From contig NZ_CAKRXI010000007.1 of assembly GCF_934424005.1 (NCBI RefSeq), positions 21,104 through 85,103 of the forward strand: a DNA stretch of 64,000 nucleotides, written 5' to 3'. The translations under genes were made by a program, and so were the position numbers. Shown piece by piece: positions 6,929 through 15,934 of this stretch. The DNA comes from an uncultured Blautia sp. (lineage in GTDB: Bacteria > Bacillota > Clostridia > Lachnospirales > Lachnospiraceae). Under the pieces are notes generated by a model. That model did not search any database. It saw only the letters and a program-made list of their open reading frames with translations, and was not told where the DNA came from. Position 1 is the stretch's first letter. The number at the start of each line of letters is the position of its first letter.

Positions 6929-8827
6929 ATGAAAAAGGTAGCACTTATTACTGATGGATGGCAGCGATATTTCACCTATGCCTGGATAACCGGGTATCGT
7001 CAATATATGGCAGAACATCCGACCGATATCAACCTATATGTTTTTCACTGCTTCGGCAACTTCAGTAAAGACCAGAATTTTAACACAGGTGAATACAATA
7101 TTGTCCAGCTTCCGGAGCTTTCAAACTTTGACGGTATCCTTCTGGATCTTTCCAACATTCTGGATATACATGTCAAAAACCAAATCATAGATTTTGCCAG
7201 AAGAGCAGCTGTACCAGTCATATCTCTTCTTGAAGAAATTCCCGGAATGTATTTTTCCGGTATTGATAACTATGCTGCCACAAGTGCACTGATGGAACAT
7301 CTGATCACTGTTCATGACTGCCGGACCATCAATTACGTTCACGGACCAGAAACAAGTTATGAAAATCAGCAGCGTTTTCTTGCTTATAAAGAATCCCTGC
7401 TCAGACACGGAATCGCATATGAACCAGAGCGTGCAGCGGGACAGAATTATGAAATTGAAACCGGTATCCAGGCTTTTCATAATTTCAAAGAAAAGGATCT
7501 GCTGCCTGATGCTTTTGTCTGCGCAAACGATAACATTGCGGTTGGTCTTTGCCTCGCAGCACGCGACTCCGGATACAGGATTCCTGAAGATTTTATCGTC
7601 ACAGGTTATGATAATGAAAACAAAGCCTCTTACTTTAACCCACGCATCACAACTGTTGGATTTTACAAAACCCAGATCATGTACAACGCCATGGAGCTTT
7701 TTTGTGACATATGGGATAATTCAGTGACGTCAACGCATGTTTACGCGCCTGTCACTCATGTTTTTCAGGAAAGCTGCGGCTGTATCCCTGCAAACCCTGC
7801 AAAACGAGGAAAATATGTTGCTGACAGCATCATGTCAGAAGTCCACCAAAGTGATATGCAGAACTGGATGATGGAACTCGACCGCTATCTTCTCGACTGT
7901 ACCAGTTTTACTGAGCTTGCCGAGCATCTGCATATCTGGCTTTCCACTCATGAATGCGGCAATCTCTCTATGCTTATGAATCCAGACATCTTTCTGCTCG
8001 AAAATATAGATGTTCTTCCTGATATCCCAGATGATCTTTATCAGACTCAAGGCTATCCTGAACAAATGGCTGTTGTTTACCCACGCACAGGCACTGAAAC
8101 AACAACTCTGGAACGTTATACCGGTGCACTGCTCCCAAATACATCGGATTTTGAAAAGCAGAATGTATATCTGTTTTCTCCCATACATTTTCGTGAACGC
8201 GAGATTGGATATCTGATCCTTGAGAACTGCGATTTTCTCTTATGTCATCAGTTTCTATTTGGGACACTTAATACTTTTTGTACTGCGATCGAGGCACTTT
8301 ACAACAAGCTGATCCTCCGCAAGAAAAACAATCAGCTCTCACAACTTTATCTTCAGGATTCACTCACCGGACTTTATAACCGCATGGCATATGAAAGACT
8401 GGCAATTCCTACATATCAGCACTATGTCCAGCACGGTAAACCCGTAGGGATCATGTTTATAGATGCTGACCACCTGAAATATATCAATGACCATTTTGGT
8501 CATGGCATGGGCAACCTTGCGATCAGCAACATTGCCTCCGTGATCCAGCAGCAATGTCCATCCAATTCCATTTGCATGCGTTATGGCGGAGATGAGTTTG
8601 TCTGTGTGATTCCGGATCATGACCATGCACAAATGCATGAACTGGAGCAGAACATTACTCATTCCCTTCAGATTCTGTCTTCCAACAATCGTATGGATTT
8701 TTCAATCGAAGCCAGCATCGGTTTTGTGGTCGCAGATGATCCGCAGCGTTCCCTTAATGATTGCATCAATCTTGCAGATGAAAAAATGTATGAAGTAAAA
8801 AAGAACCGTAAAATAGTTCATAAATAA
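6929..8827 (+). CDS. diguanylate cyclase with LacI/PurR-type ligand-binding sensor, copy 2
   Basis: A 632-residue paralogue of the preceding gene with the same three-part layout throughout: MKKVALITDGW start, YFSGIDNY, DAFVCANDNIAVGLCLAA, VTGYDNENKAS, QESCGC, middle domain, DSLTGLYNRMAY and RYGGDEF near residue 552. The gene follows copy 1 by 33 bases and probably shares its transcript. A TTG four codons upstream is in frame, but alignment with copy 1 favours the ATG. Differences concentrate in the binding domain and linker, consistent with duplication and divergence in ligand specificity while the cyclase stayed intact. Confidence 0.87.
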   Translation: MKKVALITDGWQRYFTYAWITGYRQYMAEHPTDINLYVFHCFGNFSKDQNFNTGEYNIVQLPELSNFDGILLDLSNILDIHVKNQIIDFARRAAVPVISLLEEIPGMYFSGIDNYAATSALMEHLITVHDCRTINYVHGPETSYENQQRFLAYKESLLRHGIAYEPERAAGQNYEIETGIQAFHNFKEKDLLPDAFVCANDNIAVGLCLAARDSGYRIPEDFIVTGYDNENKASYFNPRITTVGFYKTQIMYNAMELFCDIWDNSVTSTHVYAPVTHVFQESCGCIPANPAKRGKYVADSIMSEVHQSDMQNWMMELDRYLLDCTSFTELAEHLHIWLSTHECGNLSMLMNPDIFLLENIDVLPDIPDDLYQTQGYPEQMAVVYPRTGTETTTLERYTGALLPNTSDFEKQNVYLFSPIHFREREIGYLILENCDFLLCHQFLFGTLNTFCTAIEALYNKLILRKKNNQLSQLYLQDSLTGLYNRMAYERLAIPTYQHYVQHGKPVGIMFIDADHLKYINDHFGHGMGNLAISNIASVIQQQCPSNSICMRYGGDEFVCVIPDHDHAQMHELEQNITHSLQILSSNNRMDFSIEASIGFVVADDPQRSLNDCINLADEKMYEVKKNRKIVHK

Positions 8828-8875
8828 AACTTCCTGCTGCATGGTATACTGCCATTTACAACAGGAAGTTTTTTT
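8827..8875. terminator. bidirectional terminator between convergent operons
   Basis: AACTTCCTG (8828-8836) pairs with CAGGAAGTT (8862-8870). A T run follows on the plus strand, and a TTTTATTTA tract follows on the minus strand. It serves both the cyclase pair and the ABC operon and touches the stop codon at 8874. Confidence 0.8.
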
Positions 8876-10112
8876 AATTAAAAATTCTCTCTTTTGCACT
8901 TTCCAGATCAGAAGCCTCTGTAAGTTCTTTAAAGCTCTGCGGATCTGCATCTTCATTAAACTGTCGGATCACCTGTATCAGGTCATCACAGCTGTATGCA
9001 TTTTCATAAATTCCAGTCGCATAACCATACAGCTCAATATACTCTTCTTCTGATTTTGCAGTCCAGAGGTTCTGATACAGACGTACTGCCGCTCCATTCT
9101 CTTTGACTGCATCCGAAGCCCCGGTTATCGCATTGTAGATCATCGCAAATGCCGGACCAGCCATTGAAGCATATTTTCCTCTGACAAAATCAATCGGGGC
9201 ATTTCCAAAAGCATCTTTTTCTTTAAAGATCTCAAAGTTCTGTTCTGAAAAACTGTCGATCGCACCCACCATGATGTTGCTGTTCTGCTCTTTTTCTTTG
9301 GCAGAAATCTTATCCAGATATGATGATACATGAAATGCACTCATAAGAGTGTCACAGTTTCCTGATGACAATGCCGCTTCAAGGTTTTTGAGTCCGTCTC
9401 CGCCTTCCGTATACCCAGGGCAGATTGTGACACGTATAGTTCCATCTTCATCCGAAAGCTCGGTCAGCTCATTCGTTTTAGAAAGTTCTTCTGCTGATTC
9501 TGAAAGAACAAGTCCGGCTTTTTCTTCGAGTGTATTCAGCATGCCCCAGGTTCGCACCTGATGAAGACGATTTCCAGAAGCAGCGCCTCCTGACATGATC
9601 ACAATGTTTCCGGCACCTTTATCCAGAAAGAAATTCGTCATATCGCATCCGGCCTCATAGACAGCCTCAAGTTCTGGTCCAACGCTACCCATATACCACG
9701 GATTATCCTTGATAGCCTCATAGTTTTCATCACTCACACTGTTAGAGCCCAGTGCATAGTAGATTTCTTCTTGTTCACAGGTTTTTATGATATCCTGAAG
9801 TCCATCTGCAAATCCGGCGAATGAAATGATTCCCTCTGCTCCGTTTTCCTTTGCCTCTTCAATAAAATCACATTCTGACTGGGTATCTGTAATCTTTCCG
9901 GAAAAAATGAATTTTACCGGAAATCCTTTTTCGATATAATCCCGATAATAATCTCCAAACATTTCCATTTCGGCAGAATCCGGATCATACATTGCAACAC
10001 CGATCGTATGGACTTCTCCATCGCCATAGTCTTCTGCTGCAGCACACACCGAAGTGCACATTCCACTTAAGAGTGCTGCACATAATGTCAGACCGAGTAT
10101 TTTTTTCTTCAT
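8874..10112 (-). CDS. periplasmic-binding-protein-like lipid-free secreted protein (DUF3798-type)
   Basis: A 412-residue secreted protein with a Sec signal peptide (KKKILGLTLCAALLSGMCTS, cleavage near AAA). The mature part has the type-1 periplasmic binding fold pattern (HTIGVAMYDP, ENGAEGIISFAGFADG, NIVIMSGGAASG, NCDTLMSAFH, NIMVGAIDSF). It resembles the DUF3798 family, whose ligand is unknown. It is the last gene of the riboswitch operon; its ATG overlaps the stop region of the ATPase gene and uses the AGGAGG inside that gene's end. Its fold is unrelated to the family-5 binding protein of the same operon, so it may present a second ligand or have a sensory role (inference). Confidence 0.75.
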   Translation of the reverse strand: MKKKILGLTLCAALLSGMCTSVCAAAEDYGDGEVHTIGVAMYDPDSAEMEMFGDYYRDYIEKGFPVKFIFSGKITDTQSECDFIEEAKENGAEGIISFAGFADGLQDIIKTCEQEEIYYALGSNSVSDENYEAIKDNPWYMGSVGPELEAVYEAGCDMTNFFLDKGAGNIVIMSGGAASGNRLHQVRTWGMLNTLEEKAGLVLSESAEELSKTNELTELSDEDGTIRVTICPGYTEGGDGLKNLEAALSSGNCDTLMSAFHVSSYLDKISAKEKEQNSNIMVGAIDSFSEQNFEIFKEKDAFGNAPIDFVRGKYASMAGPAFAMIYNAITGASDAVKENGAAVRLYQNLWTAKSEEEYIELYGYATGIYENAYSCDDLIQVIRQFNEDADPQSFKELTEASDLESAKERIFN

Positions 10113-10113
10113 A

Positions 10114-11103
10114 TTACTTATTTCCTCCTGTCTGATCATTCATTTTTTCCACATAAAAGCAGGCTACTTCATGCCCCTCTGAAATTTCTTTCAGTTCCGG
10201 CATTTCTCTTTTGCACTGTTCCATACAATGTTCACAGCGATTCTGGAACGGGCAGCCCACCGGTACGTCTAATGGGCTGGGTGCTTCGCTTTCAATACTC
10301 TCAATCTTTTGGGACGGATCCATATGGACTGAAAACTGTGCCCCAACCAGTGCCCTGGTGTACGGGTGTACTGCATGATCCGAAACATCCTCACCTGGAA
10401 TTGTTTCCACGATATGTCCCAGATACATAACTGCAATCTGATGAGCAAAGGATCGAATCAGTGCAAGATCATGACAGATAAAGATCATGCAGATATTCTT
10501 CTCTTTCTGCAGACGCACCAGAAGTTCAATGACAGACTCCTGTACAGAAACATCCAACGCAGAAGTCGCCTCATCACAGACCAGGATTTCCGGTTCCAGA
10601 GAAAGTGCTCTTGCAATACTTATTCTCTGTCTCTGGCCACCACTCATATTGTGCGGATAACGGTCTACAAATTCTTCCGGAAGCTCTACCATACGAAGAA
10701 GCTCTTTTGCCTTAGCCTCTCTCTCACTTCGCTTGATCCTTTTGTAATTCATCAATGGCTCTGTGAGAATATCTCCTATCTTCATCTTCGGATTAAAGGA
10801 CGCCAGCGGGTCCTGAAAAACCATCTGAAGGTTCTGGCGGTTTTCCCAGGTTTCTTTCTTTGAAAGTGCAGTAATGTTTTTGCCATGATAAAGAATCTCA
10901 CCGCTCGTCGGCTTGTCAAGTGAGATCACCATGCGCACAAAAGTTGATTTTCCACAGCCACTCTCGCCGACAATTCCAAGCGTACGCCCTTTATACATTG
11001 TAAGATTAATATCATTGCAGGCAGTCAATATTCTTCCATGGGAAGCAGGGAACTGTTTTACTATATGATTTGCCTGCATTACGATCTCATGATTTTCAGA
11101 CAT
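10114..11103 (-). CDS. ABC transporter ATP-binding protein, DppF/OppF/NikE type
   Basis: About 329 residues. It has Walker A GESGCGKST, Q-loop QMVFQDPLASFNP, signature MSGGQRQRISIARAL, Walker B ILVCDEATSALDV, and an H-loop histidine. The C-terminal extension of the peptide/nickel family ends in a cysteine-rich segment (GCPFQNRCEHCMEQC), which in some relatives binds an iron-sulphur cluster. The ATG is preceded by GGAGGG and overlaps the previous gene's stop (ATGTCTGA), so translation is coupled. It powers the family-5 importer encoded upstream. Confidence 0.9.
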   Translation of the reverse strand: MSENHEIVMQANHIVKQFPASHGRILTACNDINLTMYKGRTLGIVGESGCGKSTFVRMVISLDKPTSGEILYHGKNITALSKKETWENRQNLQMVFQDPLASFNPKMKIGDILTEPLMNYKRIKRSEREAKAKELLRMVELPEEFVDRYPHNMSGGQRQRISIARALSLEPEILVCDEATSALDVSVQESVIELLVRLQKEKNICMIFICHDLALIRSFAHQIAVMYLGHIVETIPGEDVSDHAVHPYTRALVGAQFSVHMDPSQKIESIESEAPSPLDVPVGCPFQNRCEHCMEQCKREMPELKEISEGHEVACFYVEKMNDQTGGNK

Positions 11104-11881
11104 ATCGTTTTCCCTCCATTTCCGGCACTGCCTCCAATAATTCTCTTGTATAATCACTGGTCGGATTATTCAGGACTTCTTCTCTCGTTCCATGATCCAC
11201 CACTTTGCCATGGTGCATAACGATCAGCTGATCTGCCATATAGGCCGCCACACCGATATTATGTGTGACAATAATGATTCCTGTTCCATAATCATCCCGA
11301 AGTTCCATCATCTGACGGACAATCTGCGCCTGGGTAGTGACATCCAGTGCACTGGTAGGTTCATCTGCCAGGAGAAGTTCCGGATTAAAAGTCATTGCCA
11401 TTGCAATGCCGACACGCTGACGCATACCGCCGGACAGCTGATATGCATAACTATTCATAATATTCTCTACATCAGGGAGTCTCATTTTAGAAAGCATAGA
11501 AACTGCTTTATTCCAGGCTTCCTGTTTTGATACAGACTCATGAGTACGAATATATTCCACATACTGACTGCCAATCTTACGGATTGGATTTAAAGTTCCT
11601 CCGCAATCCTGAAAGATCATGGACATTTTACTTCCACGGATCTTTCTCCATTCATTTCCGGTATTTTTCAGGAGAGACTCTCCATGAAAAAGAATGTCTC
11701 CCGAGCTTACCCGGCCTGCTCCGGGGAGAGCCCCCAGAACAGCACGGATCACGGTGGTCTTACCGCTTCCACTTTCTCCTACAATACTGATGATCTCTCC
11801 TTTTTTCATAGAAAGATTAAAATGTTCGATCGTAGGATCCTGTTTTCCATATTGCACAGCCAGATCTTTAATTTCCAGCAT
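11096..11881 (-). CDS. ABC transporter ATP-binding protein, DppD/OppD/NikD type
   Basis: About 261 residues and the partner of the DppF-type ATPase. It has Walker A GESGSGKTT, QDCGGTLNPIRKIGSQ, signature LSGGMRQRVGIAMAM and Walker B LLLADEPTSALDV. It lacks the long C-terminal oligopeptide-binding extension of DppD and is therefore on the short side, as in NikD-like proteins. Two ATGs lie close together; the second fits the GAAGGAG site better. Confidence 0.9.
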   Translation of the reverse strand: MLEIKDLAVQYGKQDPTIEHFNLSMKKGEIISIVGESGSGKTTVIRAVLGALPGAGRVSSGDILFHGESLLKNTGNEWRKIRGSKMSMIFQDCGGTLNPIRKIGSQYVEYIRTHESVSKQEAWNKAVSMLSKMRLPDVENIMNSYAYQLSGGMRQRVGIAMAMTFNPELLLADEPTSALDVTTQAQIVRQMMELRDDYGTGIIIVTHNIGVAAYMADQLIVMHHGKVVDHGTREEVLNNPTSDYTRELLEAVPEMEGKRYV

Positions 11882-11916
11882 ACACATGCTCCTTCTATCG
11901 TTACTGTTTAAACTAA

Positions 11917-13473
11917 TTACTCGGTCATTTTCATATCAGCGGTTACCCAGTAGTAATCCATCGGATACATTACAAGGCCTTCTACTGTTGATTTGGAAAT
12001 AAGGAAGGTATTTTCATATCCAAAGAATACAGTTGCAGCGTCATCCATGATTGCCTGCTGAATCTTAACGATCAGCTCTTTTCTTGCATCTTCATCAATT
12101 GTCTCAGACAGTTCATCCAGCCATGCATCTACATCTTTATTTGCATATCCTGATGTATTGTTTGCAGATGTGCTGTACCAGTTTTCACGAAGATAGTTTT
12201 CCGGATCACCGGTGTTCGCTACAAGCACGTTCCAGATCAGAAGGTCGTACTGAGAAGAGTCACGACGGTCAAGAAGTGTTTCGTAGGATACACAGTCAAG
12301 TTTGATATTGATTCCGATTTCTTTCAGGCTGGACTGGGCTGCCTGTGCATATACGCCAAGTTCCGCACGGCTGTCATAATATACAAATGTCAGTTCGAGT
12401 GGTTTTCCGTCTGGTGTCTCTACATATCCGTCACCATCTGTATCTTTGTAGCCGGCATCTTCCAGAATTTTCTTTGCGCCATCCGGATCATAGGAATTTT
12501 CATCATTCAGATCATCATATCCATAATCAAGTGTCGGAGGAACCGGTGCTTTTCCAGGTGTTGCTCCGCCTTCAAGGAGAACACTTGTGTAAGTTTCTTT
12601 ATCAAGTCCGCGAAGAAGTGCCTGACGAAGTGCAAGGTCACTCAGAGCTCCATTTTCGTTCATAAATGCATATGTGGAACGAAGGGATTCAAGGGACTGT
12701 ACATTAAAGTTGTCGTTTCCATCAAATTCAAAAACATTTTCTGTCTTTAAGTTATATGCTACATCAATCTCGCCTGACTGCAGAGCCATGGATCTTGTAG
12801 TCTGATCGCCGATCACCCGAAGAGTTACGCTGTCATTCGAAACATCTCCATCCCAGTAATATTCGTTGCGGACAACCACTGTATCTCCAGATGGATCAAA
12901 AGACTGGAATGCATACGGTCCTGTACAGACCGGTCCTTCCATTGCAATATTGGAATTGTCAATGCTTGTATCCATGATCAGGAAAAGCGGGTCTGCAAGA
13001 CATCCTGCCATATTTGCATTTGCTCTGTTCAGATTAAAGATGACATTCTGTCCATCTACATCAATGCTTGCAATATCAAAGAACTCCGGCACACGGTTGG
13101 ACATTTCAATTGTACGTTCAAGAGATGCTTTTACCAGTTCAGGAGTCATATCATTTCCATTTGAAAATTTAACACCTTCACGAATCGTAAAAGTCCAGGT
13201 CTTACCATCTTCACTGTTTGTCCACTCTGTTGCAAGACATGGAACCATATTTCCTTCTTCATCAAATTTGGTAAGTCCCTGTCCAACGCCATAACGGGAA
13301 ATTACCCAGCTGAAATACTGTTCTGTAGGCTCCAGTGTATCTGCAAAGCTTGTTACACCAATCGTCATAGTCTTGGCATCTGCTGCCCATACCGGTGCTG
13401 CTGACGCAAGTGAAATTGTCATAAGTCCTGCCAGTGCTGCTGCACAGATTTTTTTTGCGATTCTGTTTTTCAT
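11917..13473 (-). CDS. family-5 extracellular solute-binding protein of the B12-regulated transporter
   Basis: A 518-residue SBP_bac_5 protein. The N-terminal signal peptide ends near PVWAADAKTM and lacks a clear lipobox cysteine. Family blocks are visible: GLTKFDEEGNMVPCLATEW, WTFTIREGVKFSNG, TGPYAFQSFDPSGDTVVVRN, LRQALLRGLDKE, PGKAPVPP, and ADIM-type C-terminal lobe motifs. Family 5 includes binding proteins for peptides, nickel complexes and opines. Control of the operon by a cobalamin riboswitch argues for cobalt, nickel or a corrinoid precursor rather than peptides (inference). Confidence 0.87.
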   Translation of the reverse strand: MKNRIAKKICAAALAGLMTISLASAAPVWAADAKTMTIGVTSFADTLEPTEQYFSWVISRYGVGQGLTKFDEEGNMVPCLATEWTNSEDGKTWTFTIREGVKFSNGNDMTPELVKASLERTIEMSNRVPEFFDIASIDVDGQNVIFNLNRANANMAGCLADPLFLIMDTSIDNSNIAMEGPVCTGPYAFQSFDPSGDTVVVRNEYYWDGDVSNDSVTLRVIGDQTTRSMALQSGEIDVAYNLKTENVFEFDGNDNFNVQSLESLRSTYAFMNENGALSDLALRQALLRGLDKETYTSVLLEGGATPGKAPVPPTLDYGYDDLNDENSYDPDGAKKILEDAGYKDTDGDGYVETPDGKPLELTFVYYDSRAELGVYAQAAQSSLKEIGINIKLDCVSYETLLDRRDSSQYDLLIWNVLVANTGDPENYLRENWYSTSANNTSGYANKDVDAWLDELSETIDEDARKELIVKIQQAIMDDAATVFFGYENTFLISKSTVEGLVMYPMDYYWVTADMKMTE

Positions 13474-13490
13474 ATGTTATCTCCTTTTCG

Positions 13491-14315
13491 TTAGTCCTGT
13501 CTTGGATCGAGAATATCACGGATACTGTCGCCAAGCATATTAAATACGATTACTACGATTACTATGGCAATACCTGGTGCGATCATCAGCCATGGTGCCT
13601 TTGCCATATAGGTTCTTCCTTCATTCAGCATCAGTCCCCATTCCGGCGTCGGTGCCACCGCACCAAATCCCAGGAAGGAAAGAGATGCAAGCTCCAGCAT
13701 CATGGTTCCCATGTCTGCTGCTGCCGTTACTGTCATAGTTGTCAGCATATTCGGCAGAATGTGTTTCCAGAGGATTTTGAAAGTACTGGTACCATTTACA
13801 ATGGCAGCCTCCACATAAAGATTTCTTTTTACTTTCAAAACCATACTTCTTGCCAGTCTGGCATATTTTGTCCAGCTTACTGCTGTGATCGCTATAACGC
13901 CGTTTCGAAGACTTGGTCCAAGCATACCTGCGATCGCGATGGCCAGGATCATTCCAGGAAAAGAGATCATCATATCCGCAATTCTCATAATTACCTGATC
14001 GATCCATCCACCAAAATATCCTGCAACGACTCCCAGCAGCGTACCAACAACAAAGATTGTAGCTACAAGGATCAGTGTGGATACCAGTGAAGTTCTTGTT
14101 CCATAAATCACTCGGGACAAAAGATCTCGTCCAAGCTTATCTGCACCCAGCGGATAGTCTGCACATGGAGCTTTCAGAGAATCCACCATAACTGCTTCCA
14201 ACGGATCCTTCGGTGCGATCCACGGTGCAAATACTGCAACTCCTACTATCACAAGGGCCAGAATAAAGAAAAGTGTAAACTGCTTATGAGCCAGGAAAAA
14301 ATTCTGTTTTTTCAC
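13491..14315 (-). CDS. ABC transporter permease, DppC/NikC type
   Basis: A 274-residue inner-membrane permease with the N-terminal OppC segment (KQFTLFFILALVIVG) and the binding-protein-dependent transport domain (GADKLGRDLLSRVIYGTRTS, and an EAA loop around EAAIVNGTSTFKILWKHILPN). It starts at GTG, which immediately follows the TAA of the upstream permease gene. The GGAGG eight bases upstream supports this start. It pairs with the DppB-type permease. Confidence 0.9.
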   Translation of the reverse strand: MKKQNFFLAHKQFTLFFILALVIVGVAVFAPWIAPKDPLEAVMVDSLKAPCADYPLGADKLGRDLLSRVIYGTRTSLVSTLILVATIFVVGTLLGVVAGYFGGWIDQVIMRIADMMISFPGMILAIAIAGMLGPSLRNGVIAITAVSWTKYARLARSMVLKVKRNLYVEAAIVNGTSTFKILWKHILPNMLTTMTVTAAADMGTMMLELASLSFLGFGAVAPTPEWGLMLNEGRTYMAKAPWLMIAPGIAIVIVVIVFNMLGDSIRDILDPRQD

Positions 14316-15254
14316 TTATTTAACCTCCTTTATTCTTGGGTCCAGATAGGTATAAGAAAGATCAACAATGATATTGATCACCATATACAGGATTGCGATC
14401 ACAAGTACATATGCCTGTACCATCGGATAATCTCTGCATGAGATTGCTTTGATCGCCATGCTTCCCATACCCGGCCAGTTGTAGATGATCTCAACTACAG
14501 CGGTTCCGCCAAGCAGCGACCCTAGAGAAAGTCCAAGAAGAGTAACGATTGGAAGCATAGCGTTTGGAAGTACATGTCTCCATAGAATCACACTCTCTTT
14601 TATACCTCTCATTCTGGCTCCGATGACATAATCCTGCCGAAGCTCCTCGAGAACAGCATTTCGCACCTGTCTGGTATACTTTGCAGACATAGAAAGCGCC
14701 AGCGTCACTGCAGGCATGATCATCGCCTTGAAATCAGTAGTACCTCCTGCAACATTGATCCATCTGAGCTGAACTCCAAAAATGCTGAGCAGGATCAGGC
14801 CAATCCAGAAGCTTGGGATTGATACTCCAAAAAAGGTAATCCCTCGGATCAGGTAGTCCGGCCATTTGTTCTGATGCACTGCCGAGATGATCCCACATGG
14901 AATTGAGAAAATAATCATCAGGAGAAGTGCAAACAGCGACATCTGAAGCGTCGGCCAGAAGCATTTCATCAGCTTTTCAGTTACAGGGATCTTAAATGCA
15001 TAAGATGTTCCCATGTCTCCGGTCAGCACTCCTTTAACCCAGGAGGCGTACTGTACCAGAAACGGTTGGTCAAGGCCCAGATCATGCCGCGTCTGTTCGA
15101 GTAATTCGGGAGTCGGCAGATTACCGCACTCAGTCAGCATGATCTCCGCCGGATCGCCTGGCGAAAGATAGGTGAGTGCAAAAGTAAAAAAGCTGACACC
15201 GATCAGGACGATCAGAATCTGCAAAAGCCTTTTTCCAATTTGTTTTTTTGACAT
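14316..15254 (-). CDS. ABC transporter permease, DppB/NikB type
   Basis: A 312-residue permease and the first gene of the operon. It shows the OppB-type start (LLQILIVLIGVSFFTFALTY, LSPGDPAEIML), the periplasmic region, and the transport domain with the EAA-type loop DYVIGARMRGIKESVILWRH. Five to six membrane segments are visible. GAAGGAG precedes the ATG. It lies directly downstream of cobalamin riboswitch 2 and its terminator, so the whole six-gene operon should be switched off when cobalamin is plentiful. Confidence 0.9.
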   Translation of the reverse strand: MSKKQIGKRLLQILIVLIGVSFFTFALTYLSPGDPAEIMLTECGNLPTPELLEQTRHDLGLDQPFLVQYASWVKGVLTGDMGTSYAFKIPVTEKLMKCFWPTLQMSLFALLLMIIFSIPCGIISAVHQNKWPDYLIRGITFFGVSIPSFWIGLILLSIFGVQLRWINVAGGTTDFKAMIMPAVTLALSMSAKYTRQVRNAVLEELRQDYVIGARMRGIKESVILWRHVLPNAMLPIVTLLGLSLGSLLGGTAVVEIIYNWPGMGSMAIKAISCRDYPMVQAYVLVIAILYMVINIIVDLSYTYLDPRIKEVK

Positions 15255-15342
15255 TGTTTCTCCTTCCTACATTGGTAGCGGTTTTTCGCCGGATGCGATT
15301 CAAAAAGGGCAGGGGGAAATACGCTTTTGAATAAAAGCGCAG

Positions 15343-15372
15343 AAAAAAACATCCGCATAGACTACGGATGTT
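15343..15372 (-). terminator. expression-platform terminator of cobalamin riboswitch 2
   Basis: On the minus strand AACATCCG, a 9-base loop, CGGATGTT, then a U run (A run at 15343-15349 on plus). It sits between the aptamer and the first permease gene, as expected for transcription attenuation. Confidence 0.82.
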
Positions 15373-15424
15373 TACACACGAAAAAACAATGCTTCCTATC
15401 TACCGTAAGAATCATATCTGATCA

Positions 15425-15605
15425 TTTGCAAGCAGGTCTCCTGACTTAAGATCTTTGCTCCAAAGCCCCTTCCCAAATCTGTACACACAGATTCAGTGGT
15501 ATTTATGCTTCGCAGCTCCCTATTACAGTGACGGGATCGTACCGGATTCACACCGGTTTCCCTTTTAATCCTGACAGAACTCAAAAATCTGACAGGAACT
15601 TACAA
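15425..15605 (-). ncRNA. cobalamin riboswitch 2 (aptamer)
   Basis: On the minus strand: AAAGGGAAACCGGTGTGAATCCGG, then GATCCCGTCACTGTAATAGGGAGC, and the closing AAGTCAGGAGACCTGC. These are textbook cobalamin-aptamer blocks and closer to consensus than riboswitch 1. It controls the ABC operon that ends at 8874. Confidence 0.92.
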
Positions 15606-15647
15606 AGGCTGGTTCAAAACCAACAAATGTTATTTATTTACAACTTT

Positions 15648-15676
15648 ATAATATATTACATTTTTTCCCATGTCCA
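15648..15676 (-). promoter_or_regulatory. promoter of the riboswitch-controlled ABC operon
   Basis: TGGACA (15676-15671) and TATTAT (15653-15648) on the minus strand, 17-base spacer, about 45 bases before the aptamer. Confidence 0.65.
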
Positions 15677-15726
15677 GAAATGTTTTTTTTCAGATTGTAT
15701 TTTTTTATATACAAAACTTCATGACA

Positions 15727-15776
15727 CAAAAATAACAGGATTCTTCTCTTTCGCGCAGAGAAGATGTCCTGTTATT
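15727..15776 (-). terminator. terminator of the amino-acid ABC operon
   Basis: AATAACAGGA (15731-15740) pairs with TCCTGTTATT (15767-15776), with an inner TTCTCT/AGAGAA pair. On the minus strand a U-rich tract follows. It ends the 18330-15935 operon before the riboswitch promoter. Confidence 0.75.
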
Positions 15777-15836
15777 CTAGAATCTGAAATACCATTTTAC
15801 AAACCAACCACTTGCTTTGCGTGGCCTGGTGGGGTG

Positions 15837-15883
15837 TGCGAGGGGAGAGCGGCCTTCGCAACTGTGAGCGCCCTCCCCTCGCA
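15837..15883. repeat. GC-rich inverted repeat
   Basis: TGCGAGGGGAG and CTCCCCTCGCA form a perfect 11-bp stem around a 25-base loop with further pairing (GCGGCC, GCGCC). The tract is much richer in GC than its surroundings and lies just beyond the end of the glnQ-like gene. It may be an mRNA 3'-end stabiliser or a mobile palindrome. Confidence 0.5.
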
Positions 15884-15934
15884 TAAGATTTTCAAATTGT
15901 CAAATCACTGACGGGCCGCCGGGCAGTTCCCGGC

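Noticed and set aside
10112..10139. Earlier starts for several genes (for example the DUF3798-type, RlmI, XdhC and pcrA genes)
   Set aside because: The upstream in-frame starts lack ribosome sites or overlap them, while the chosen ATGs are five to ten bases from AGGAGG-like sites and begin signal peptides or domains correctly.
13434..14090. Plus-strand frame of 218 codons
   Set aside because: Antisense to the DppC-type permease gene, His/Cys-rich chance translation without a ribosome site.
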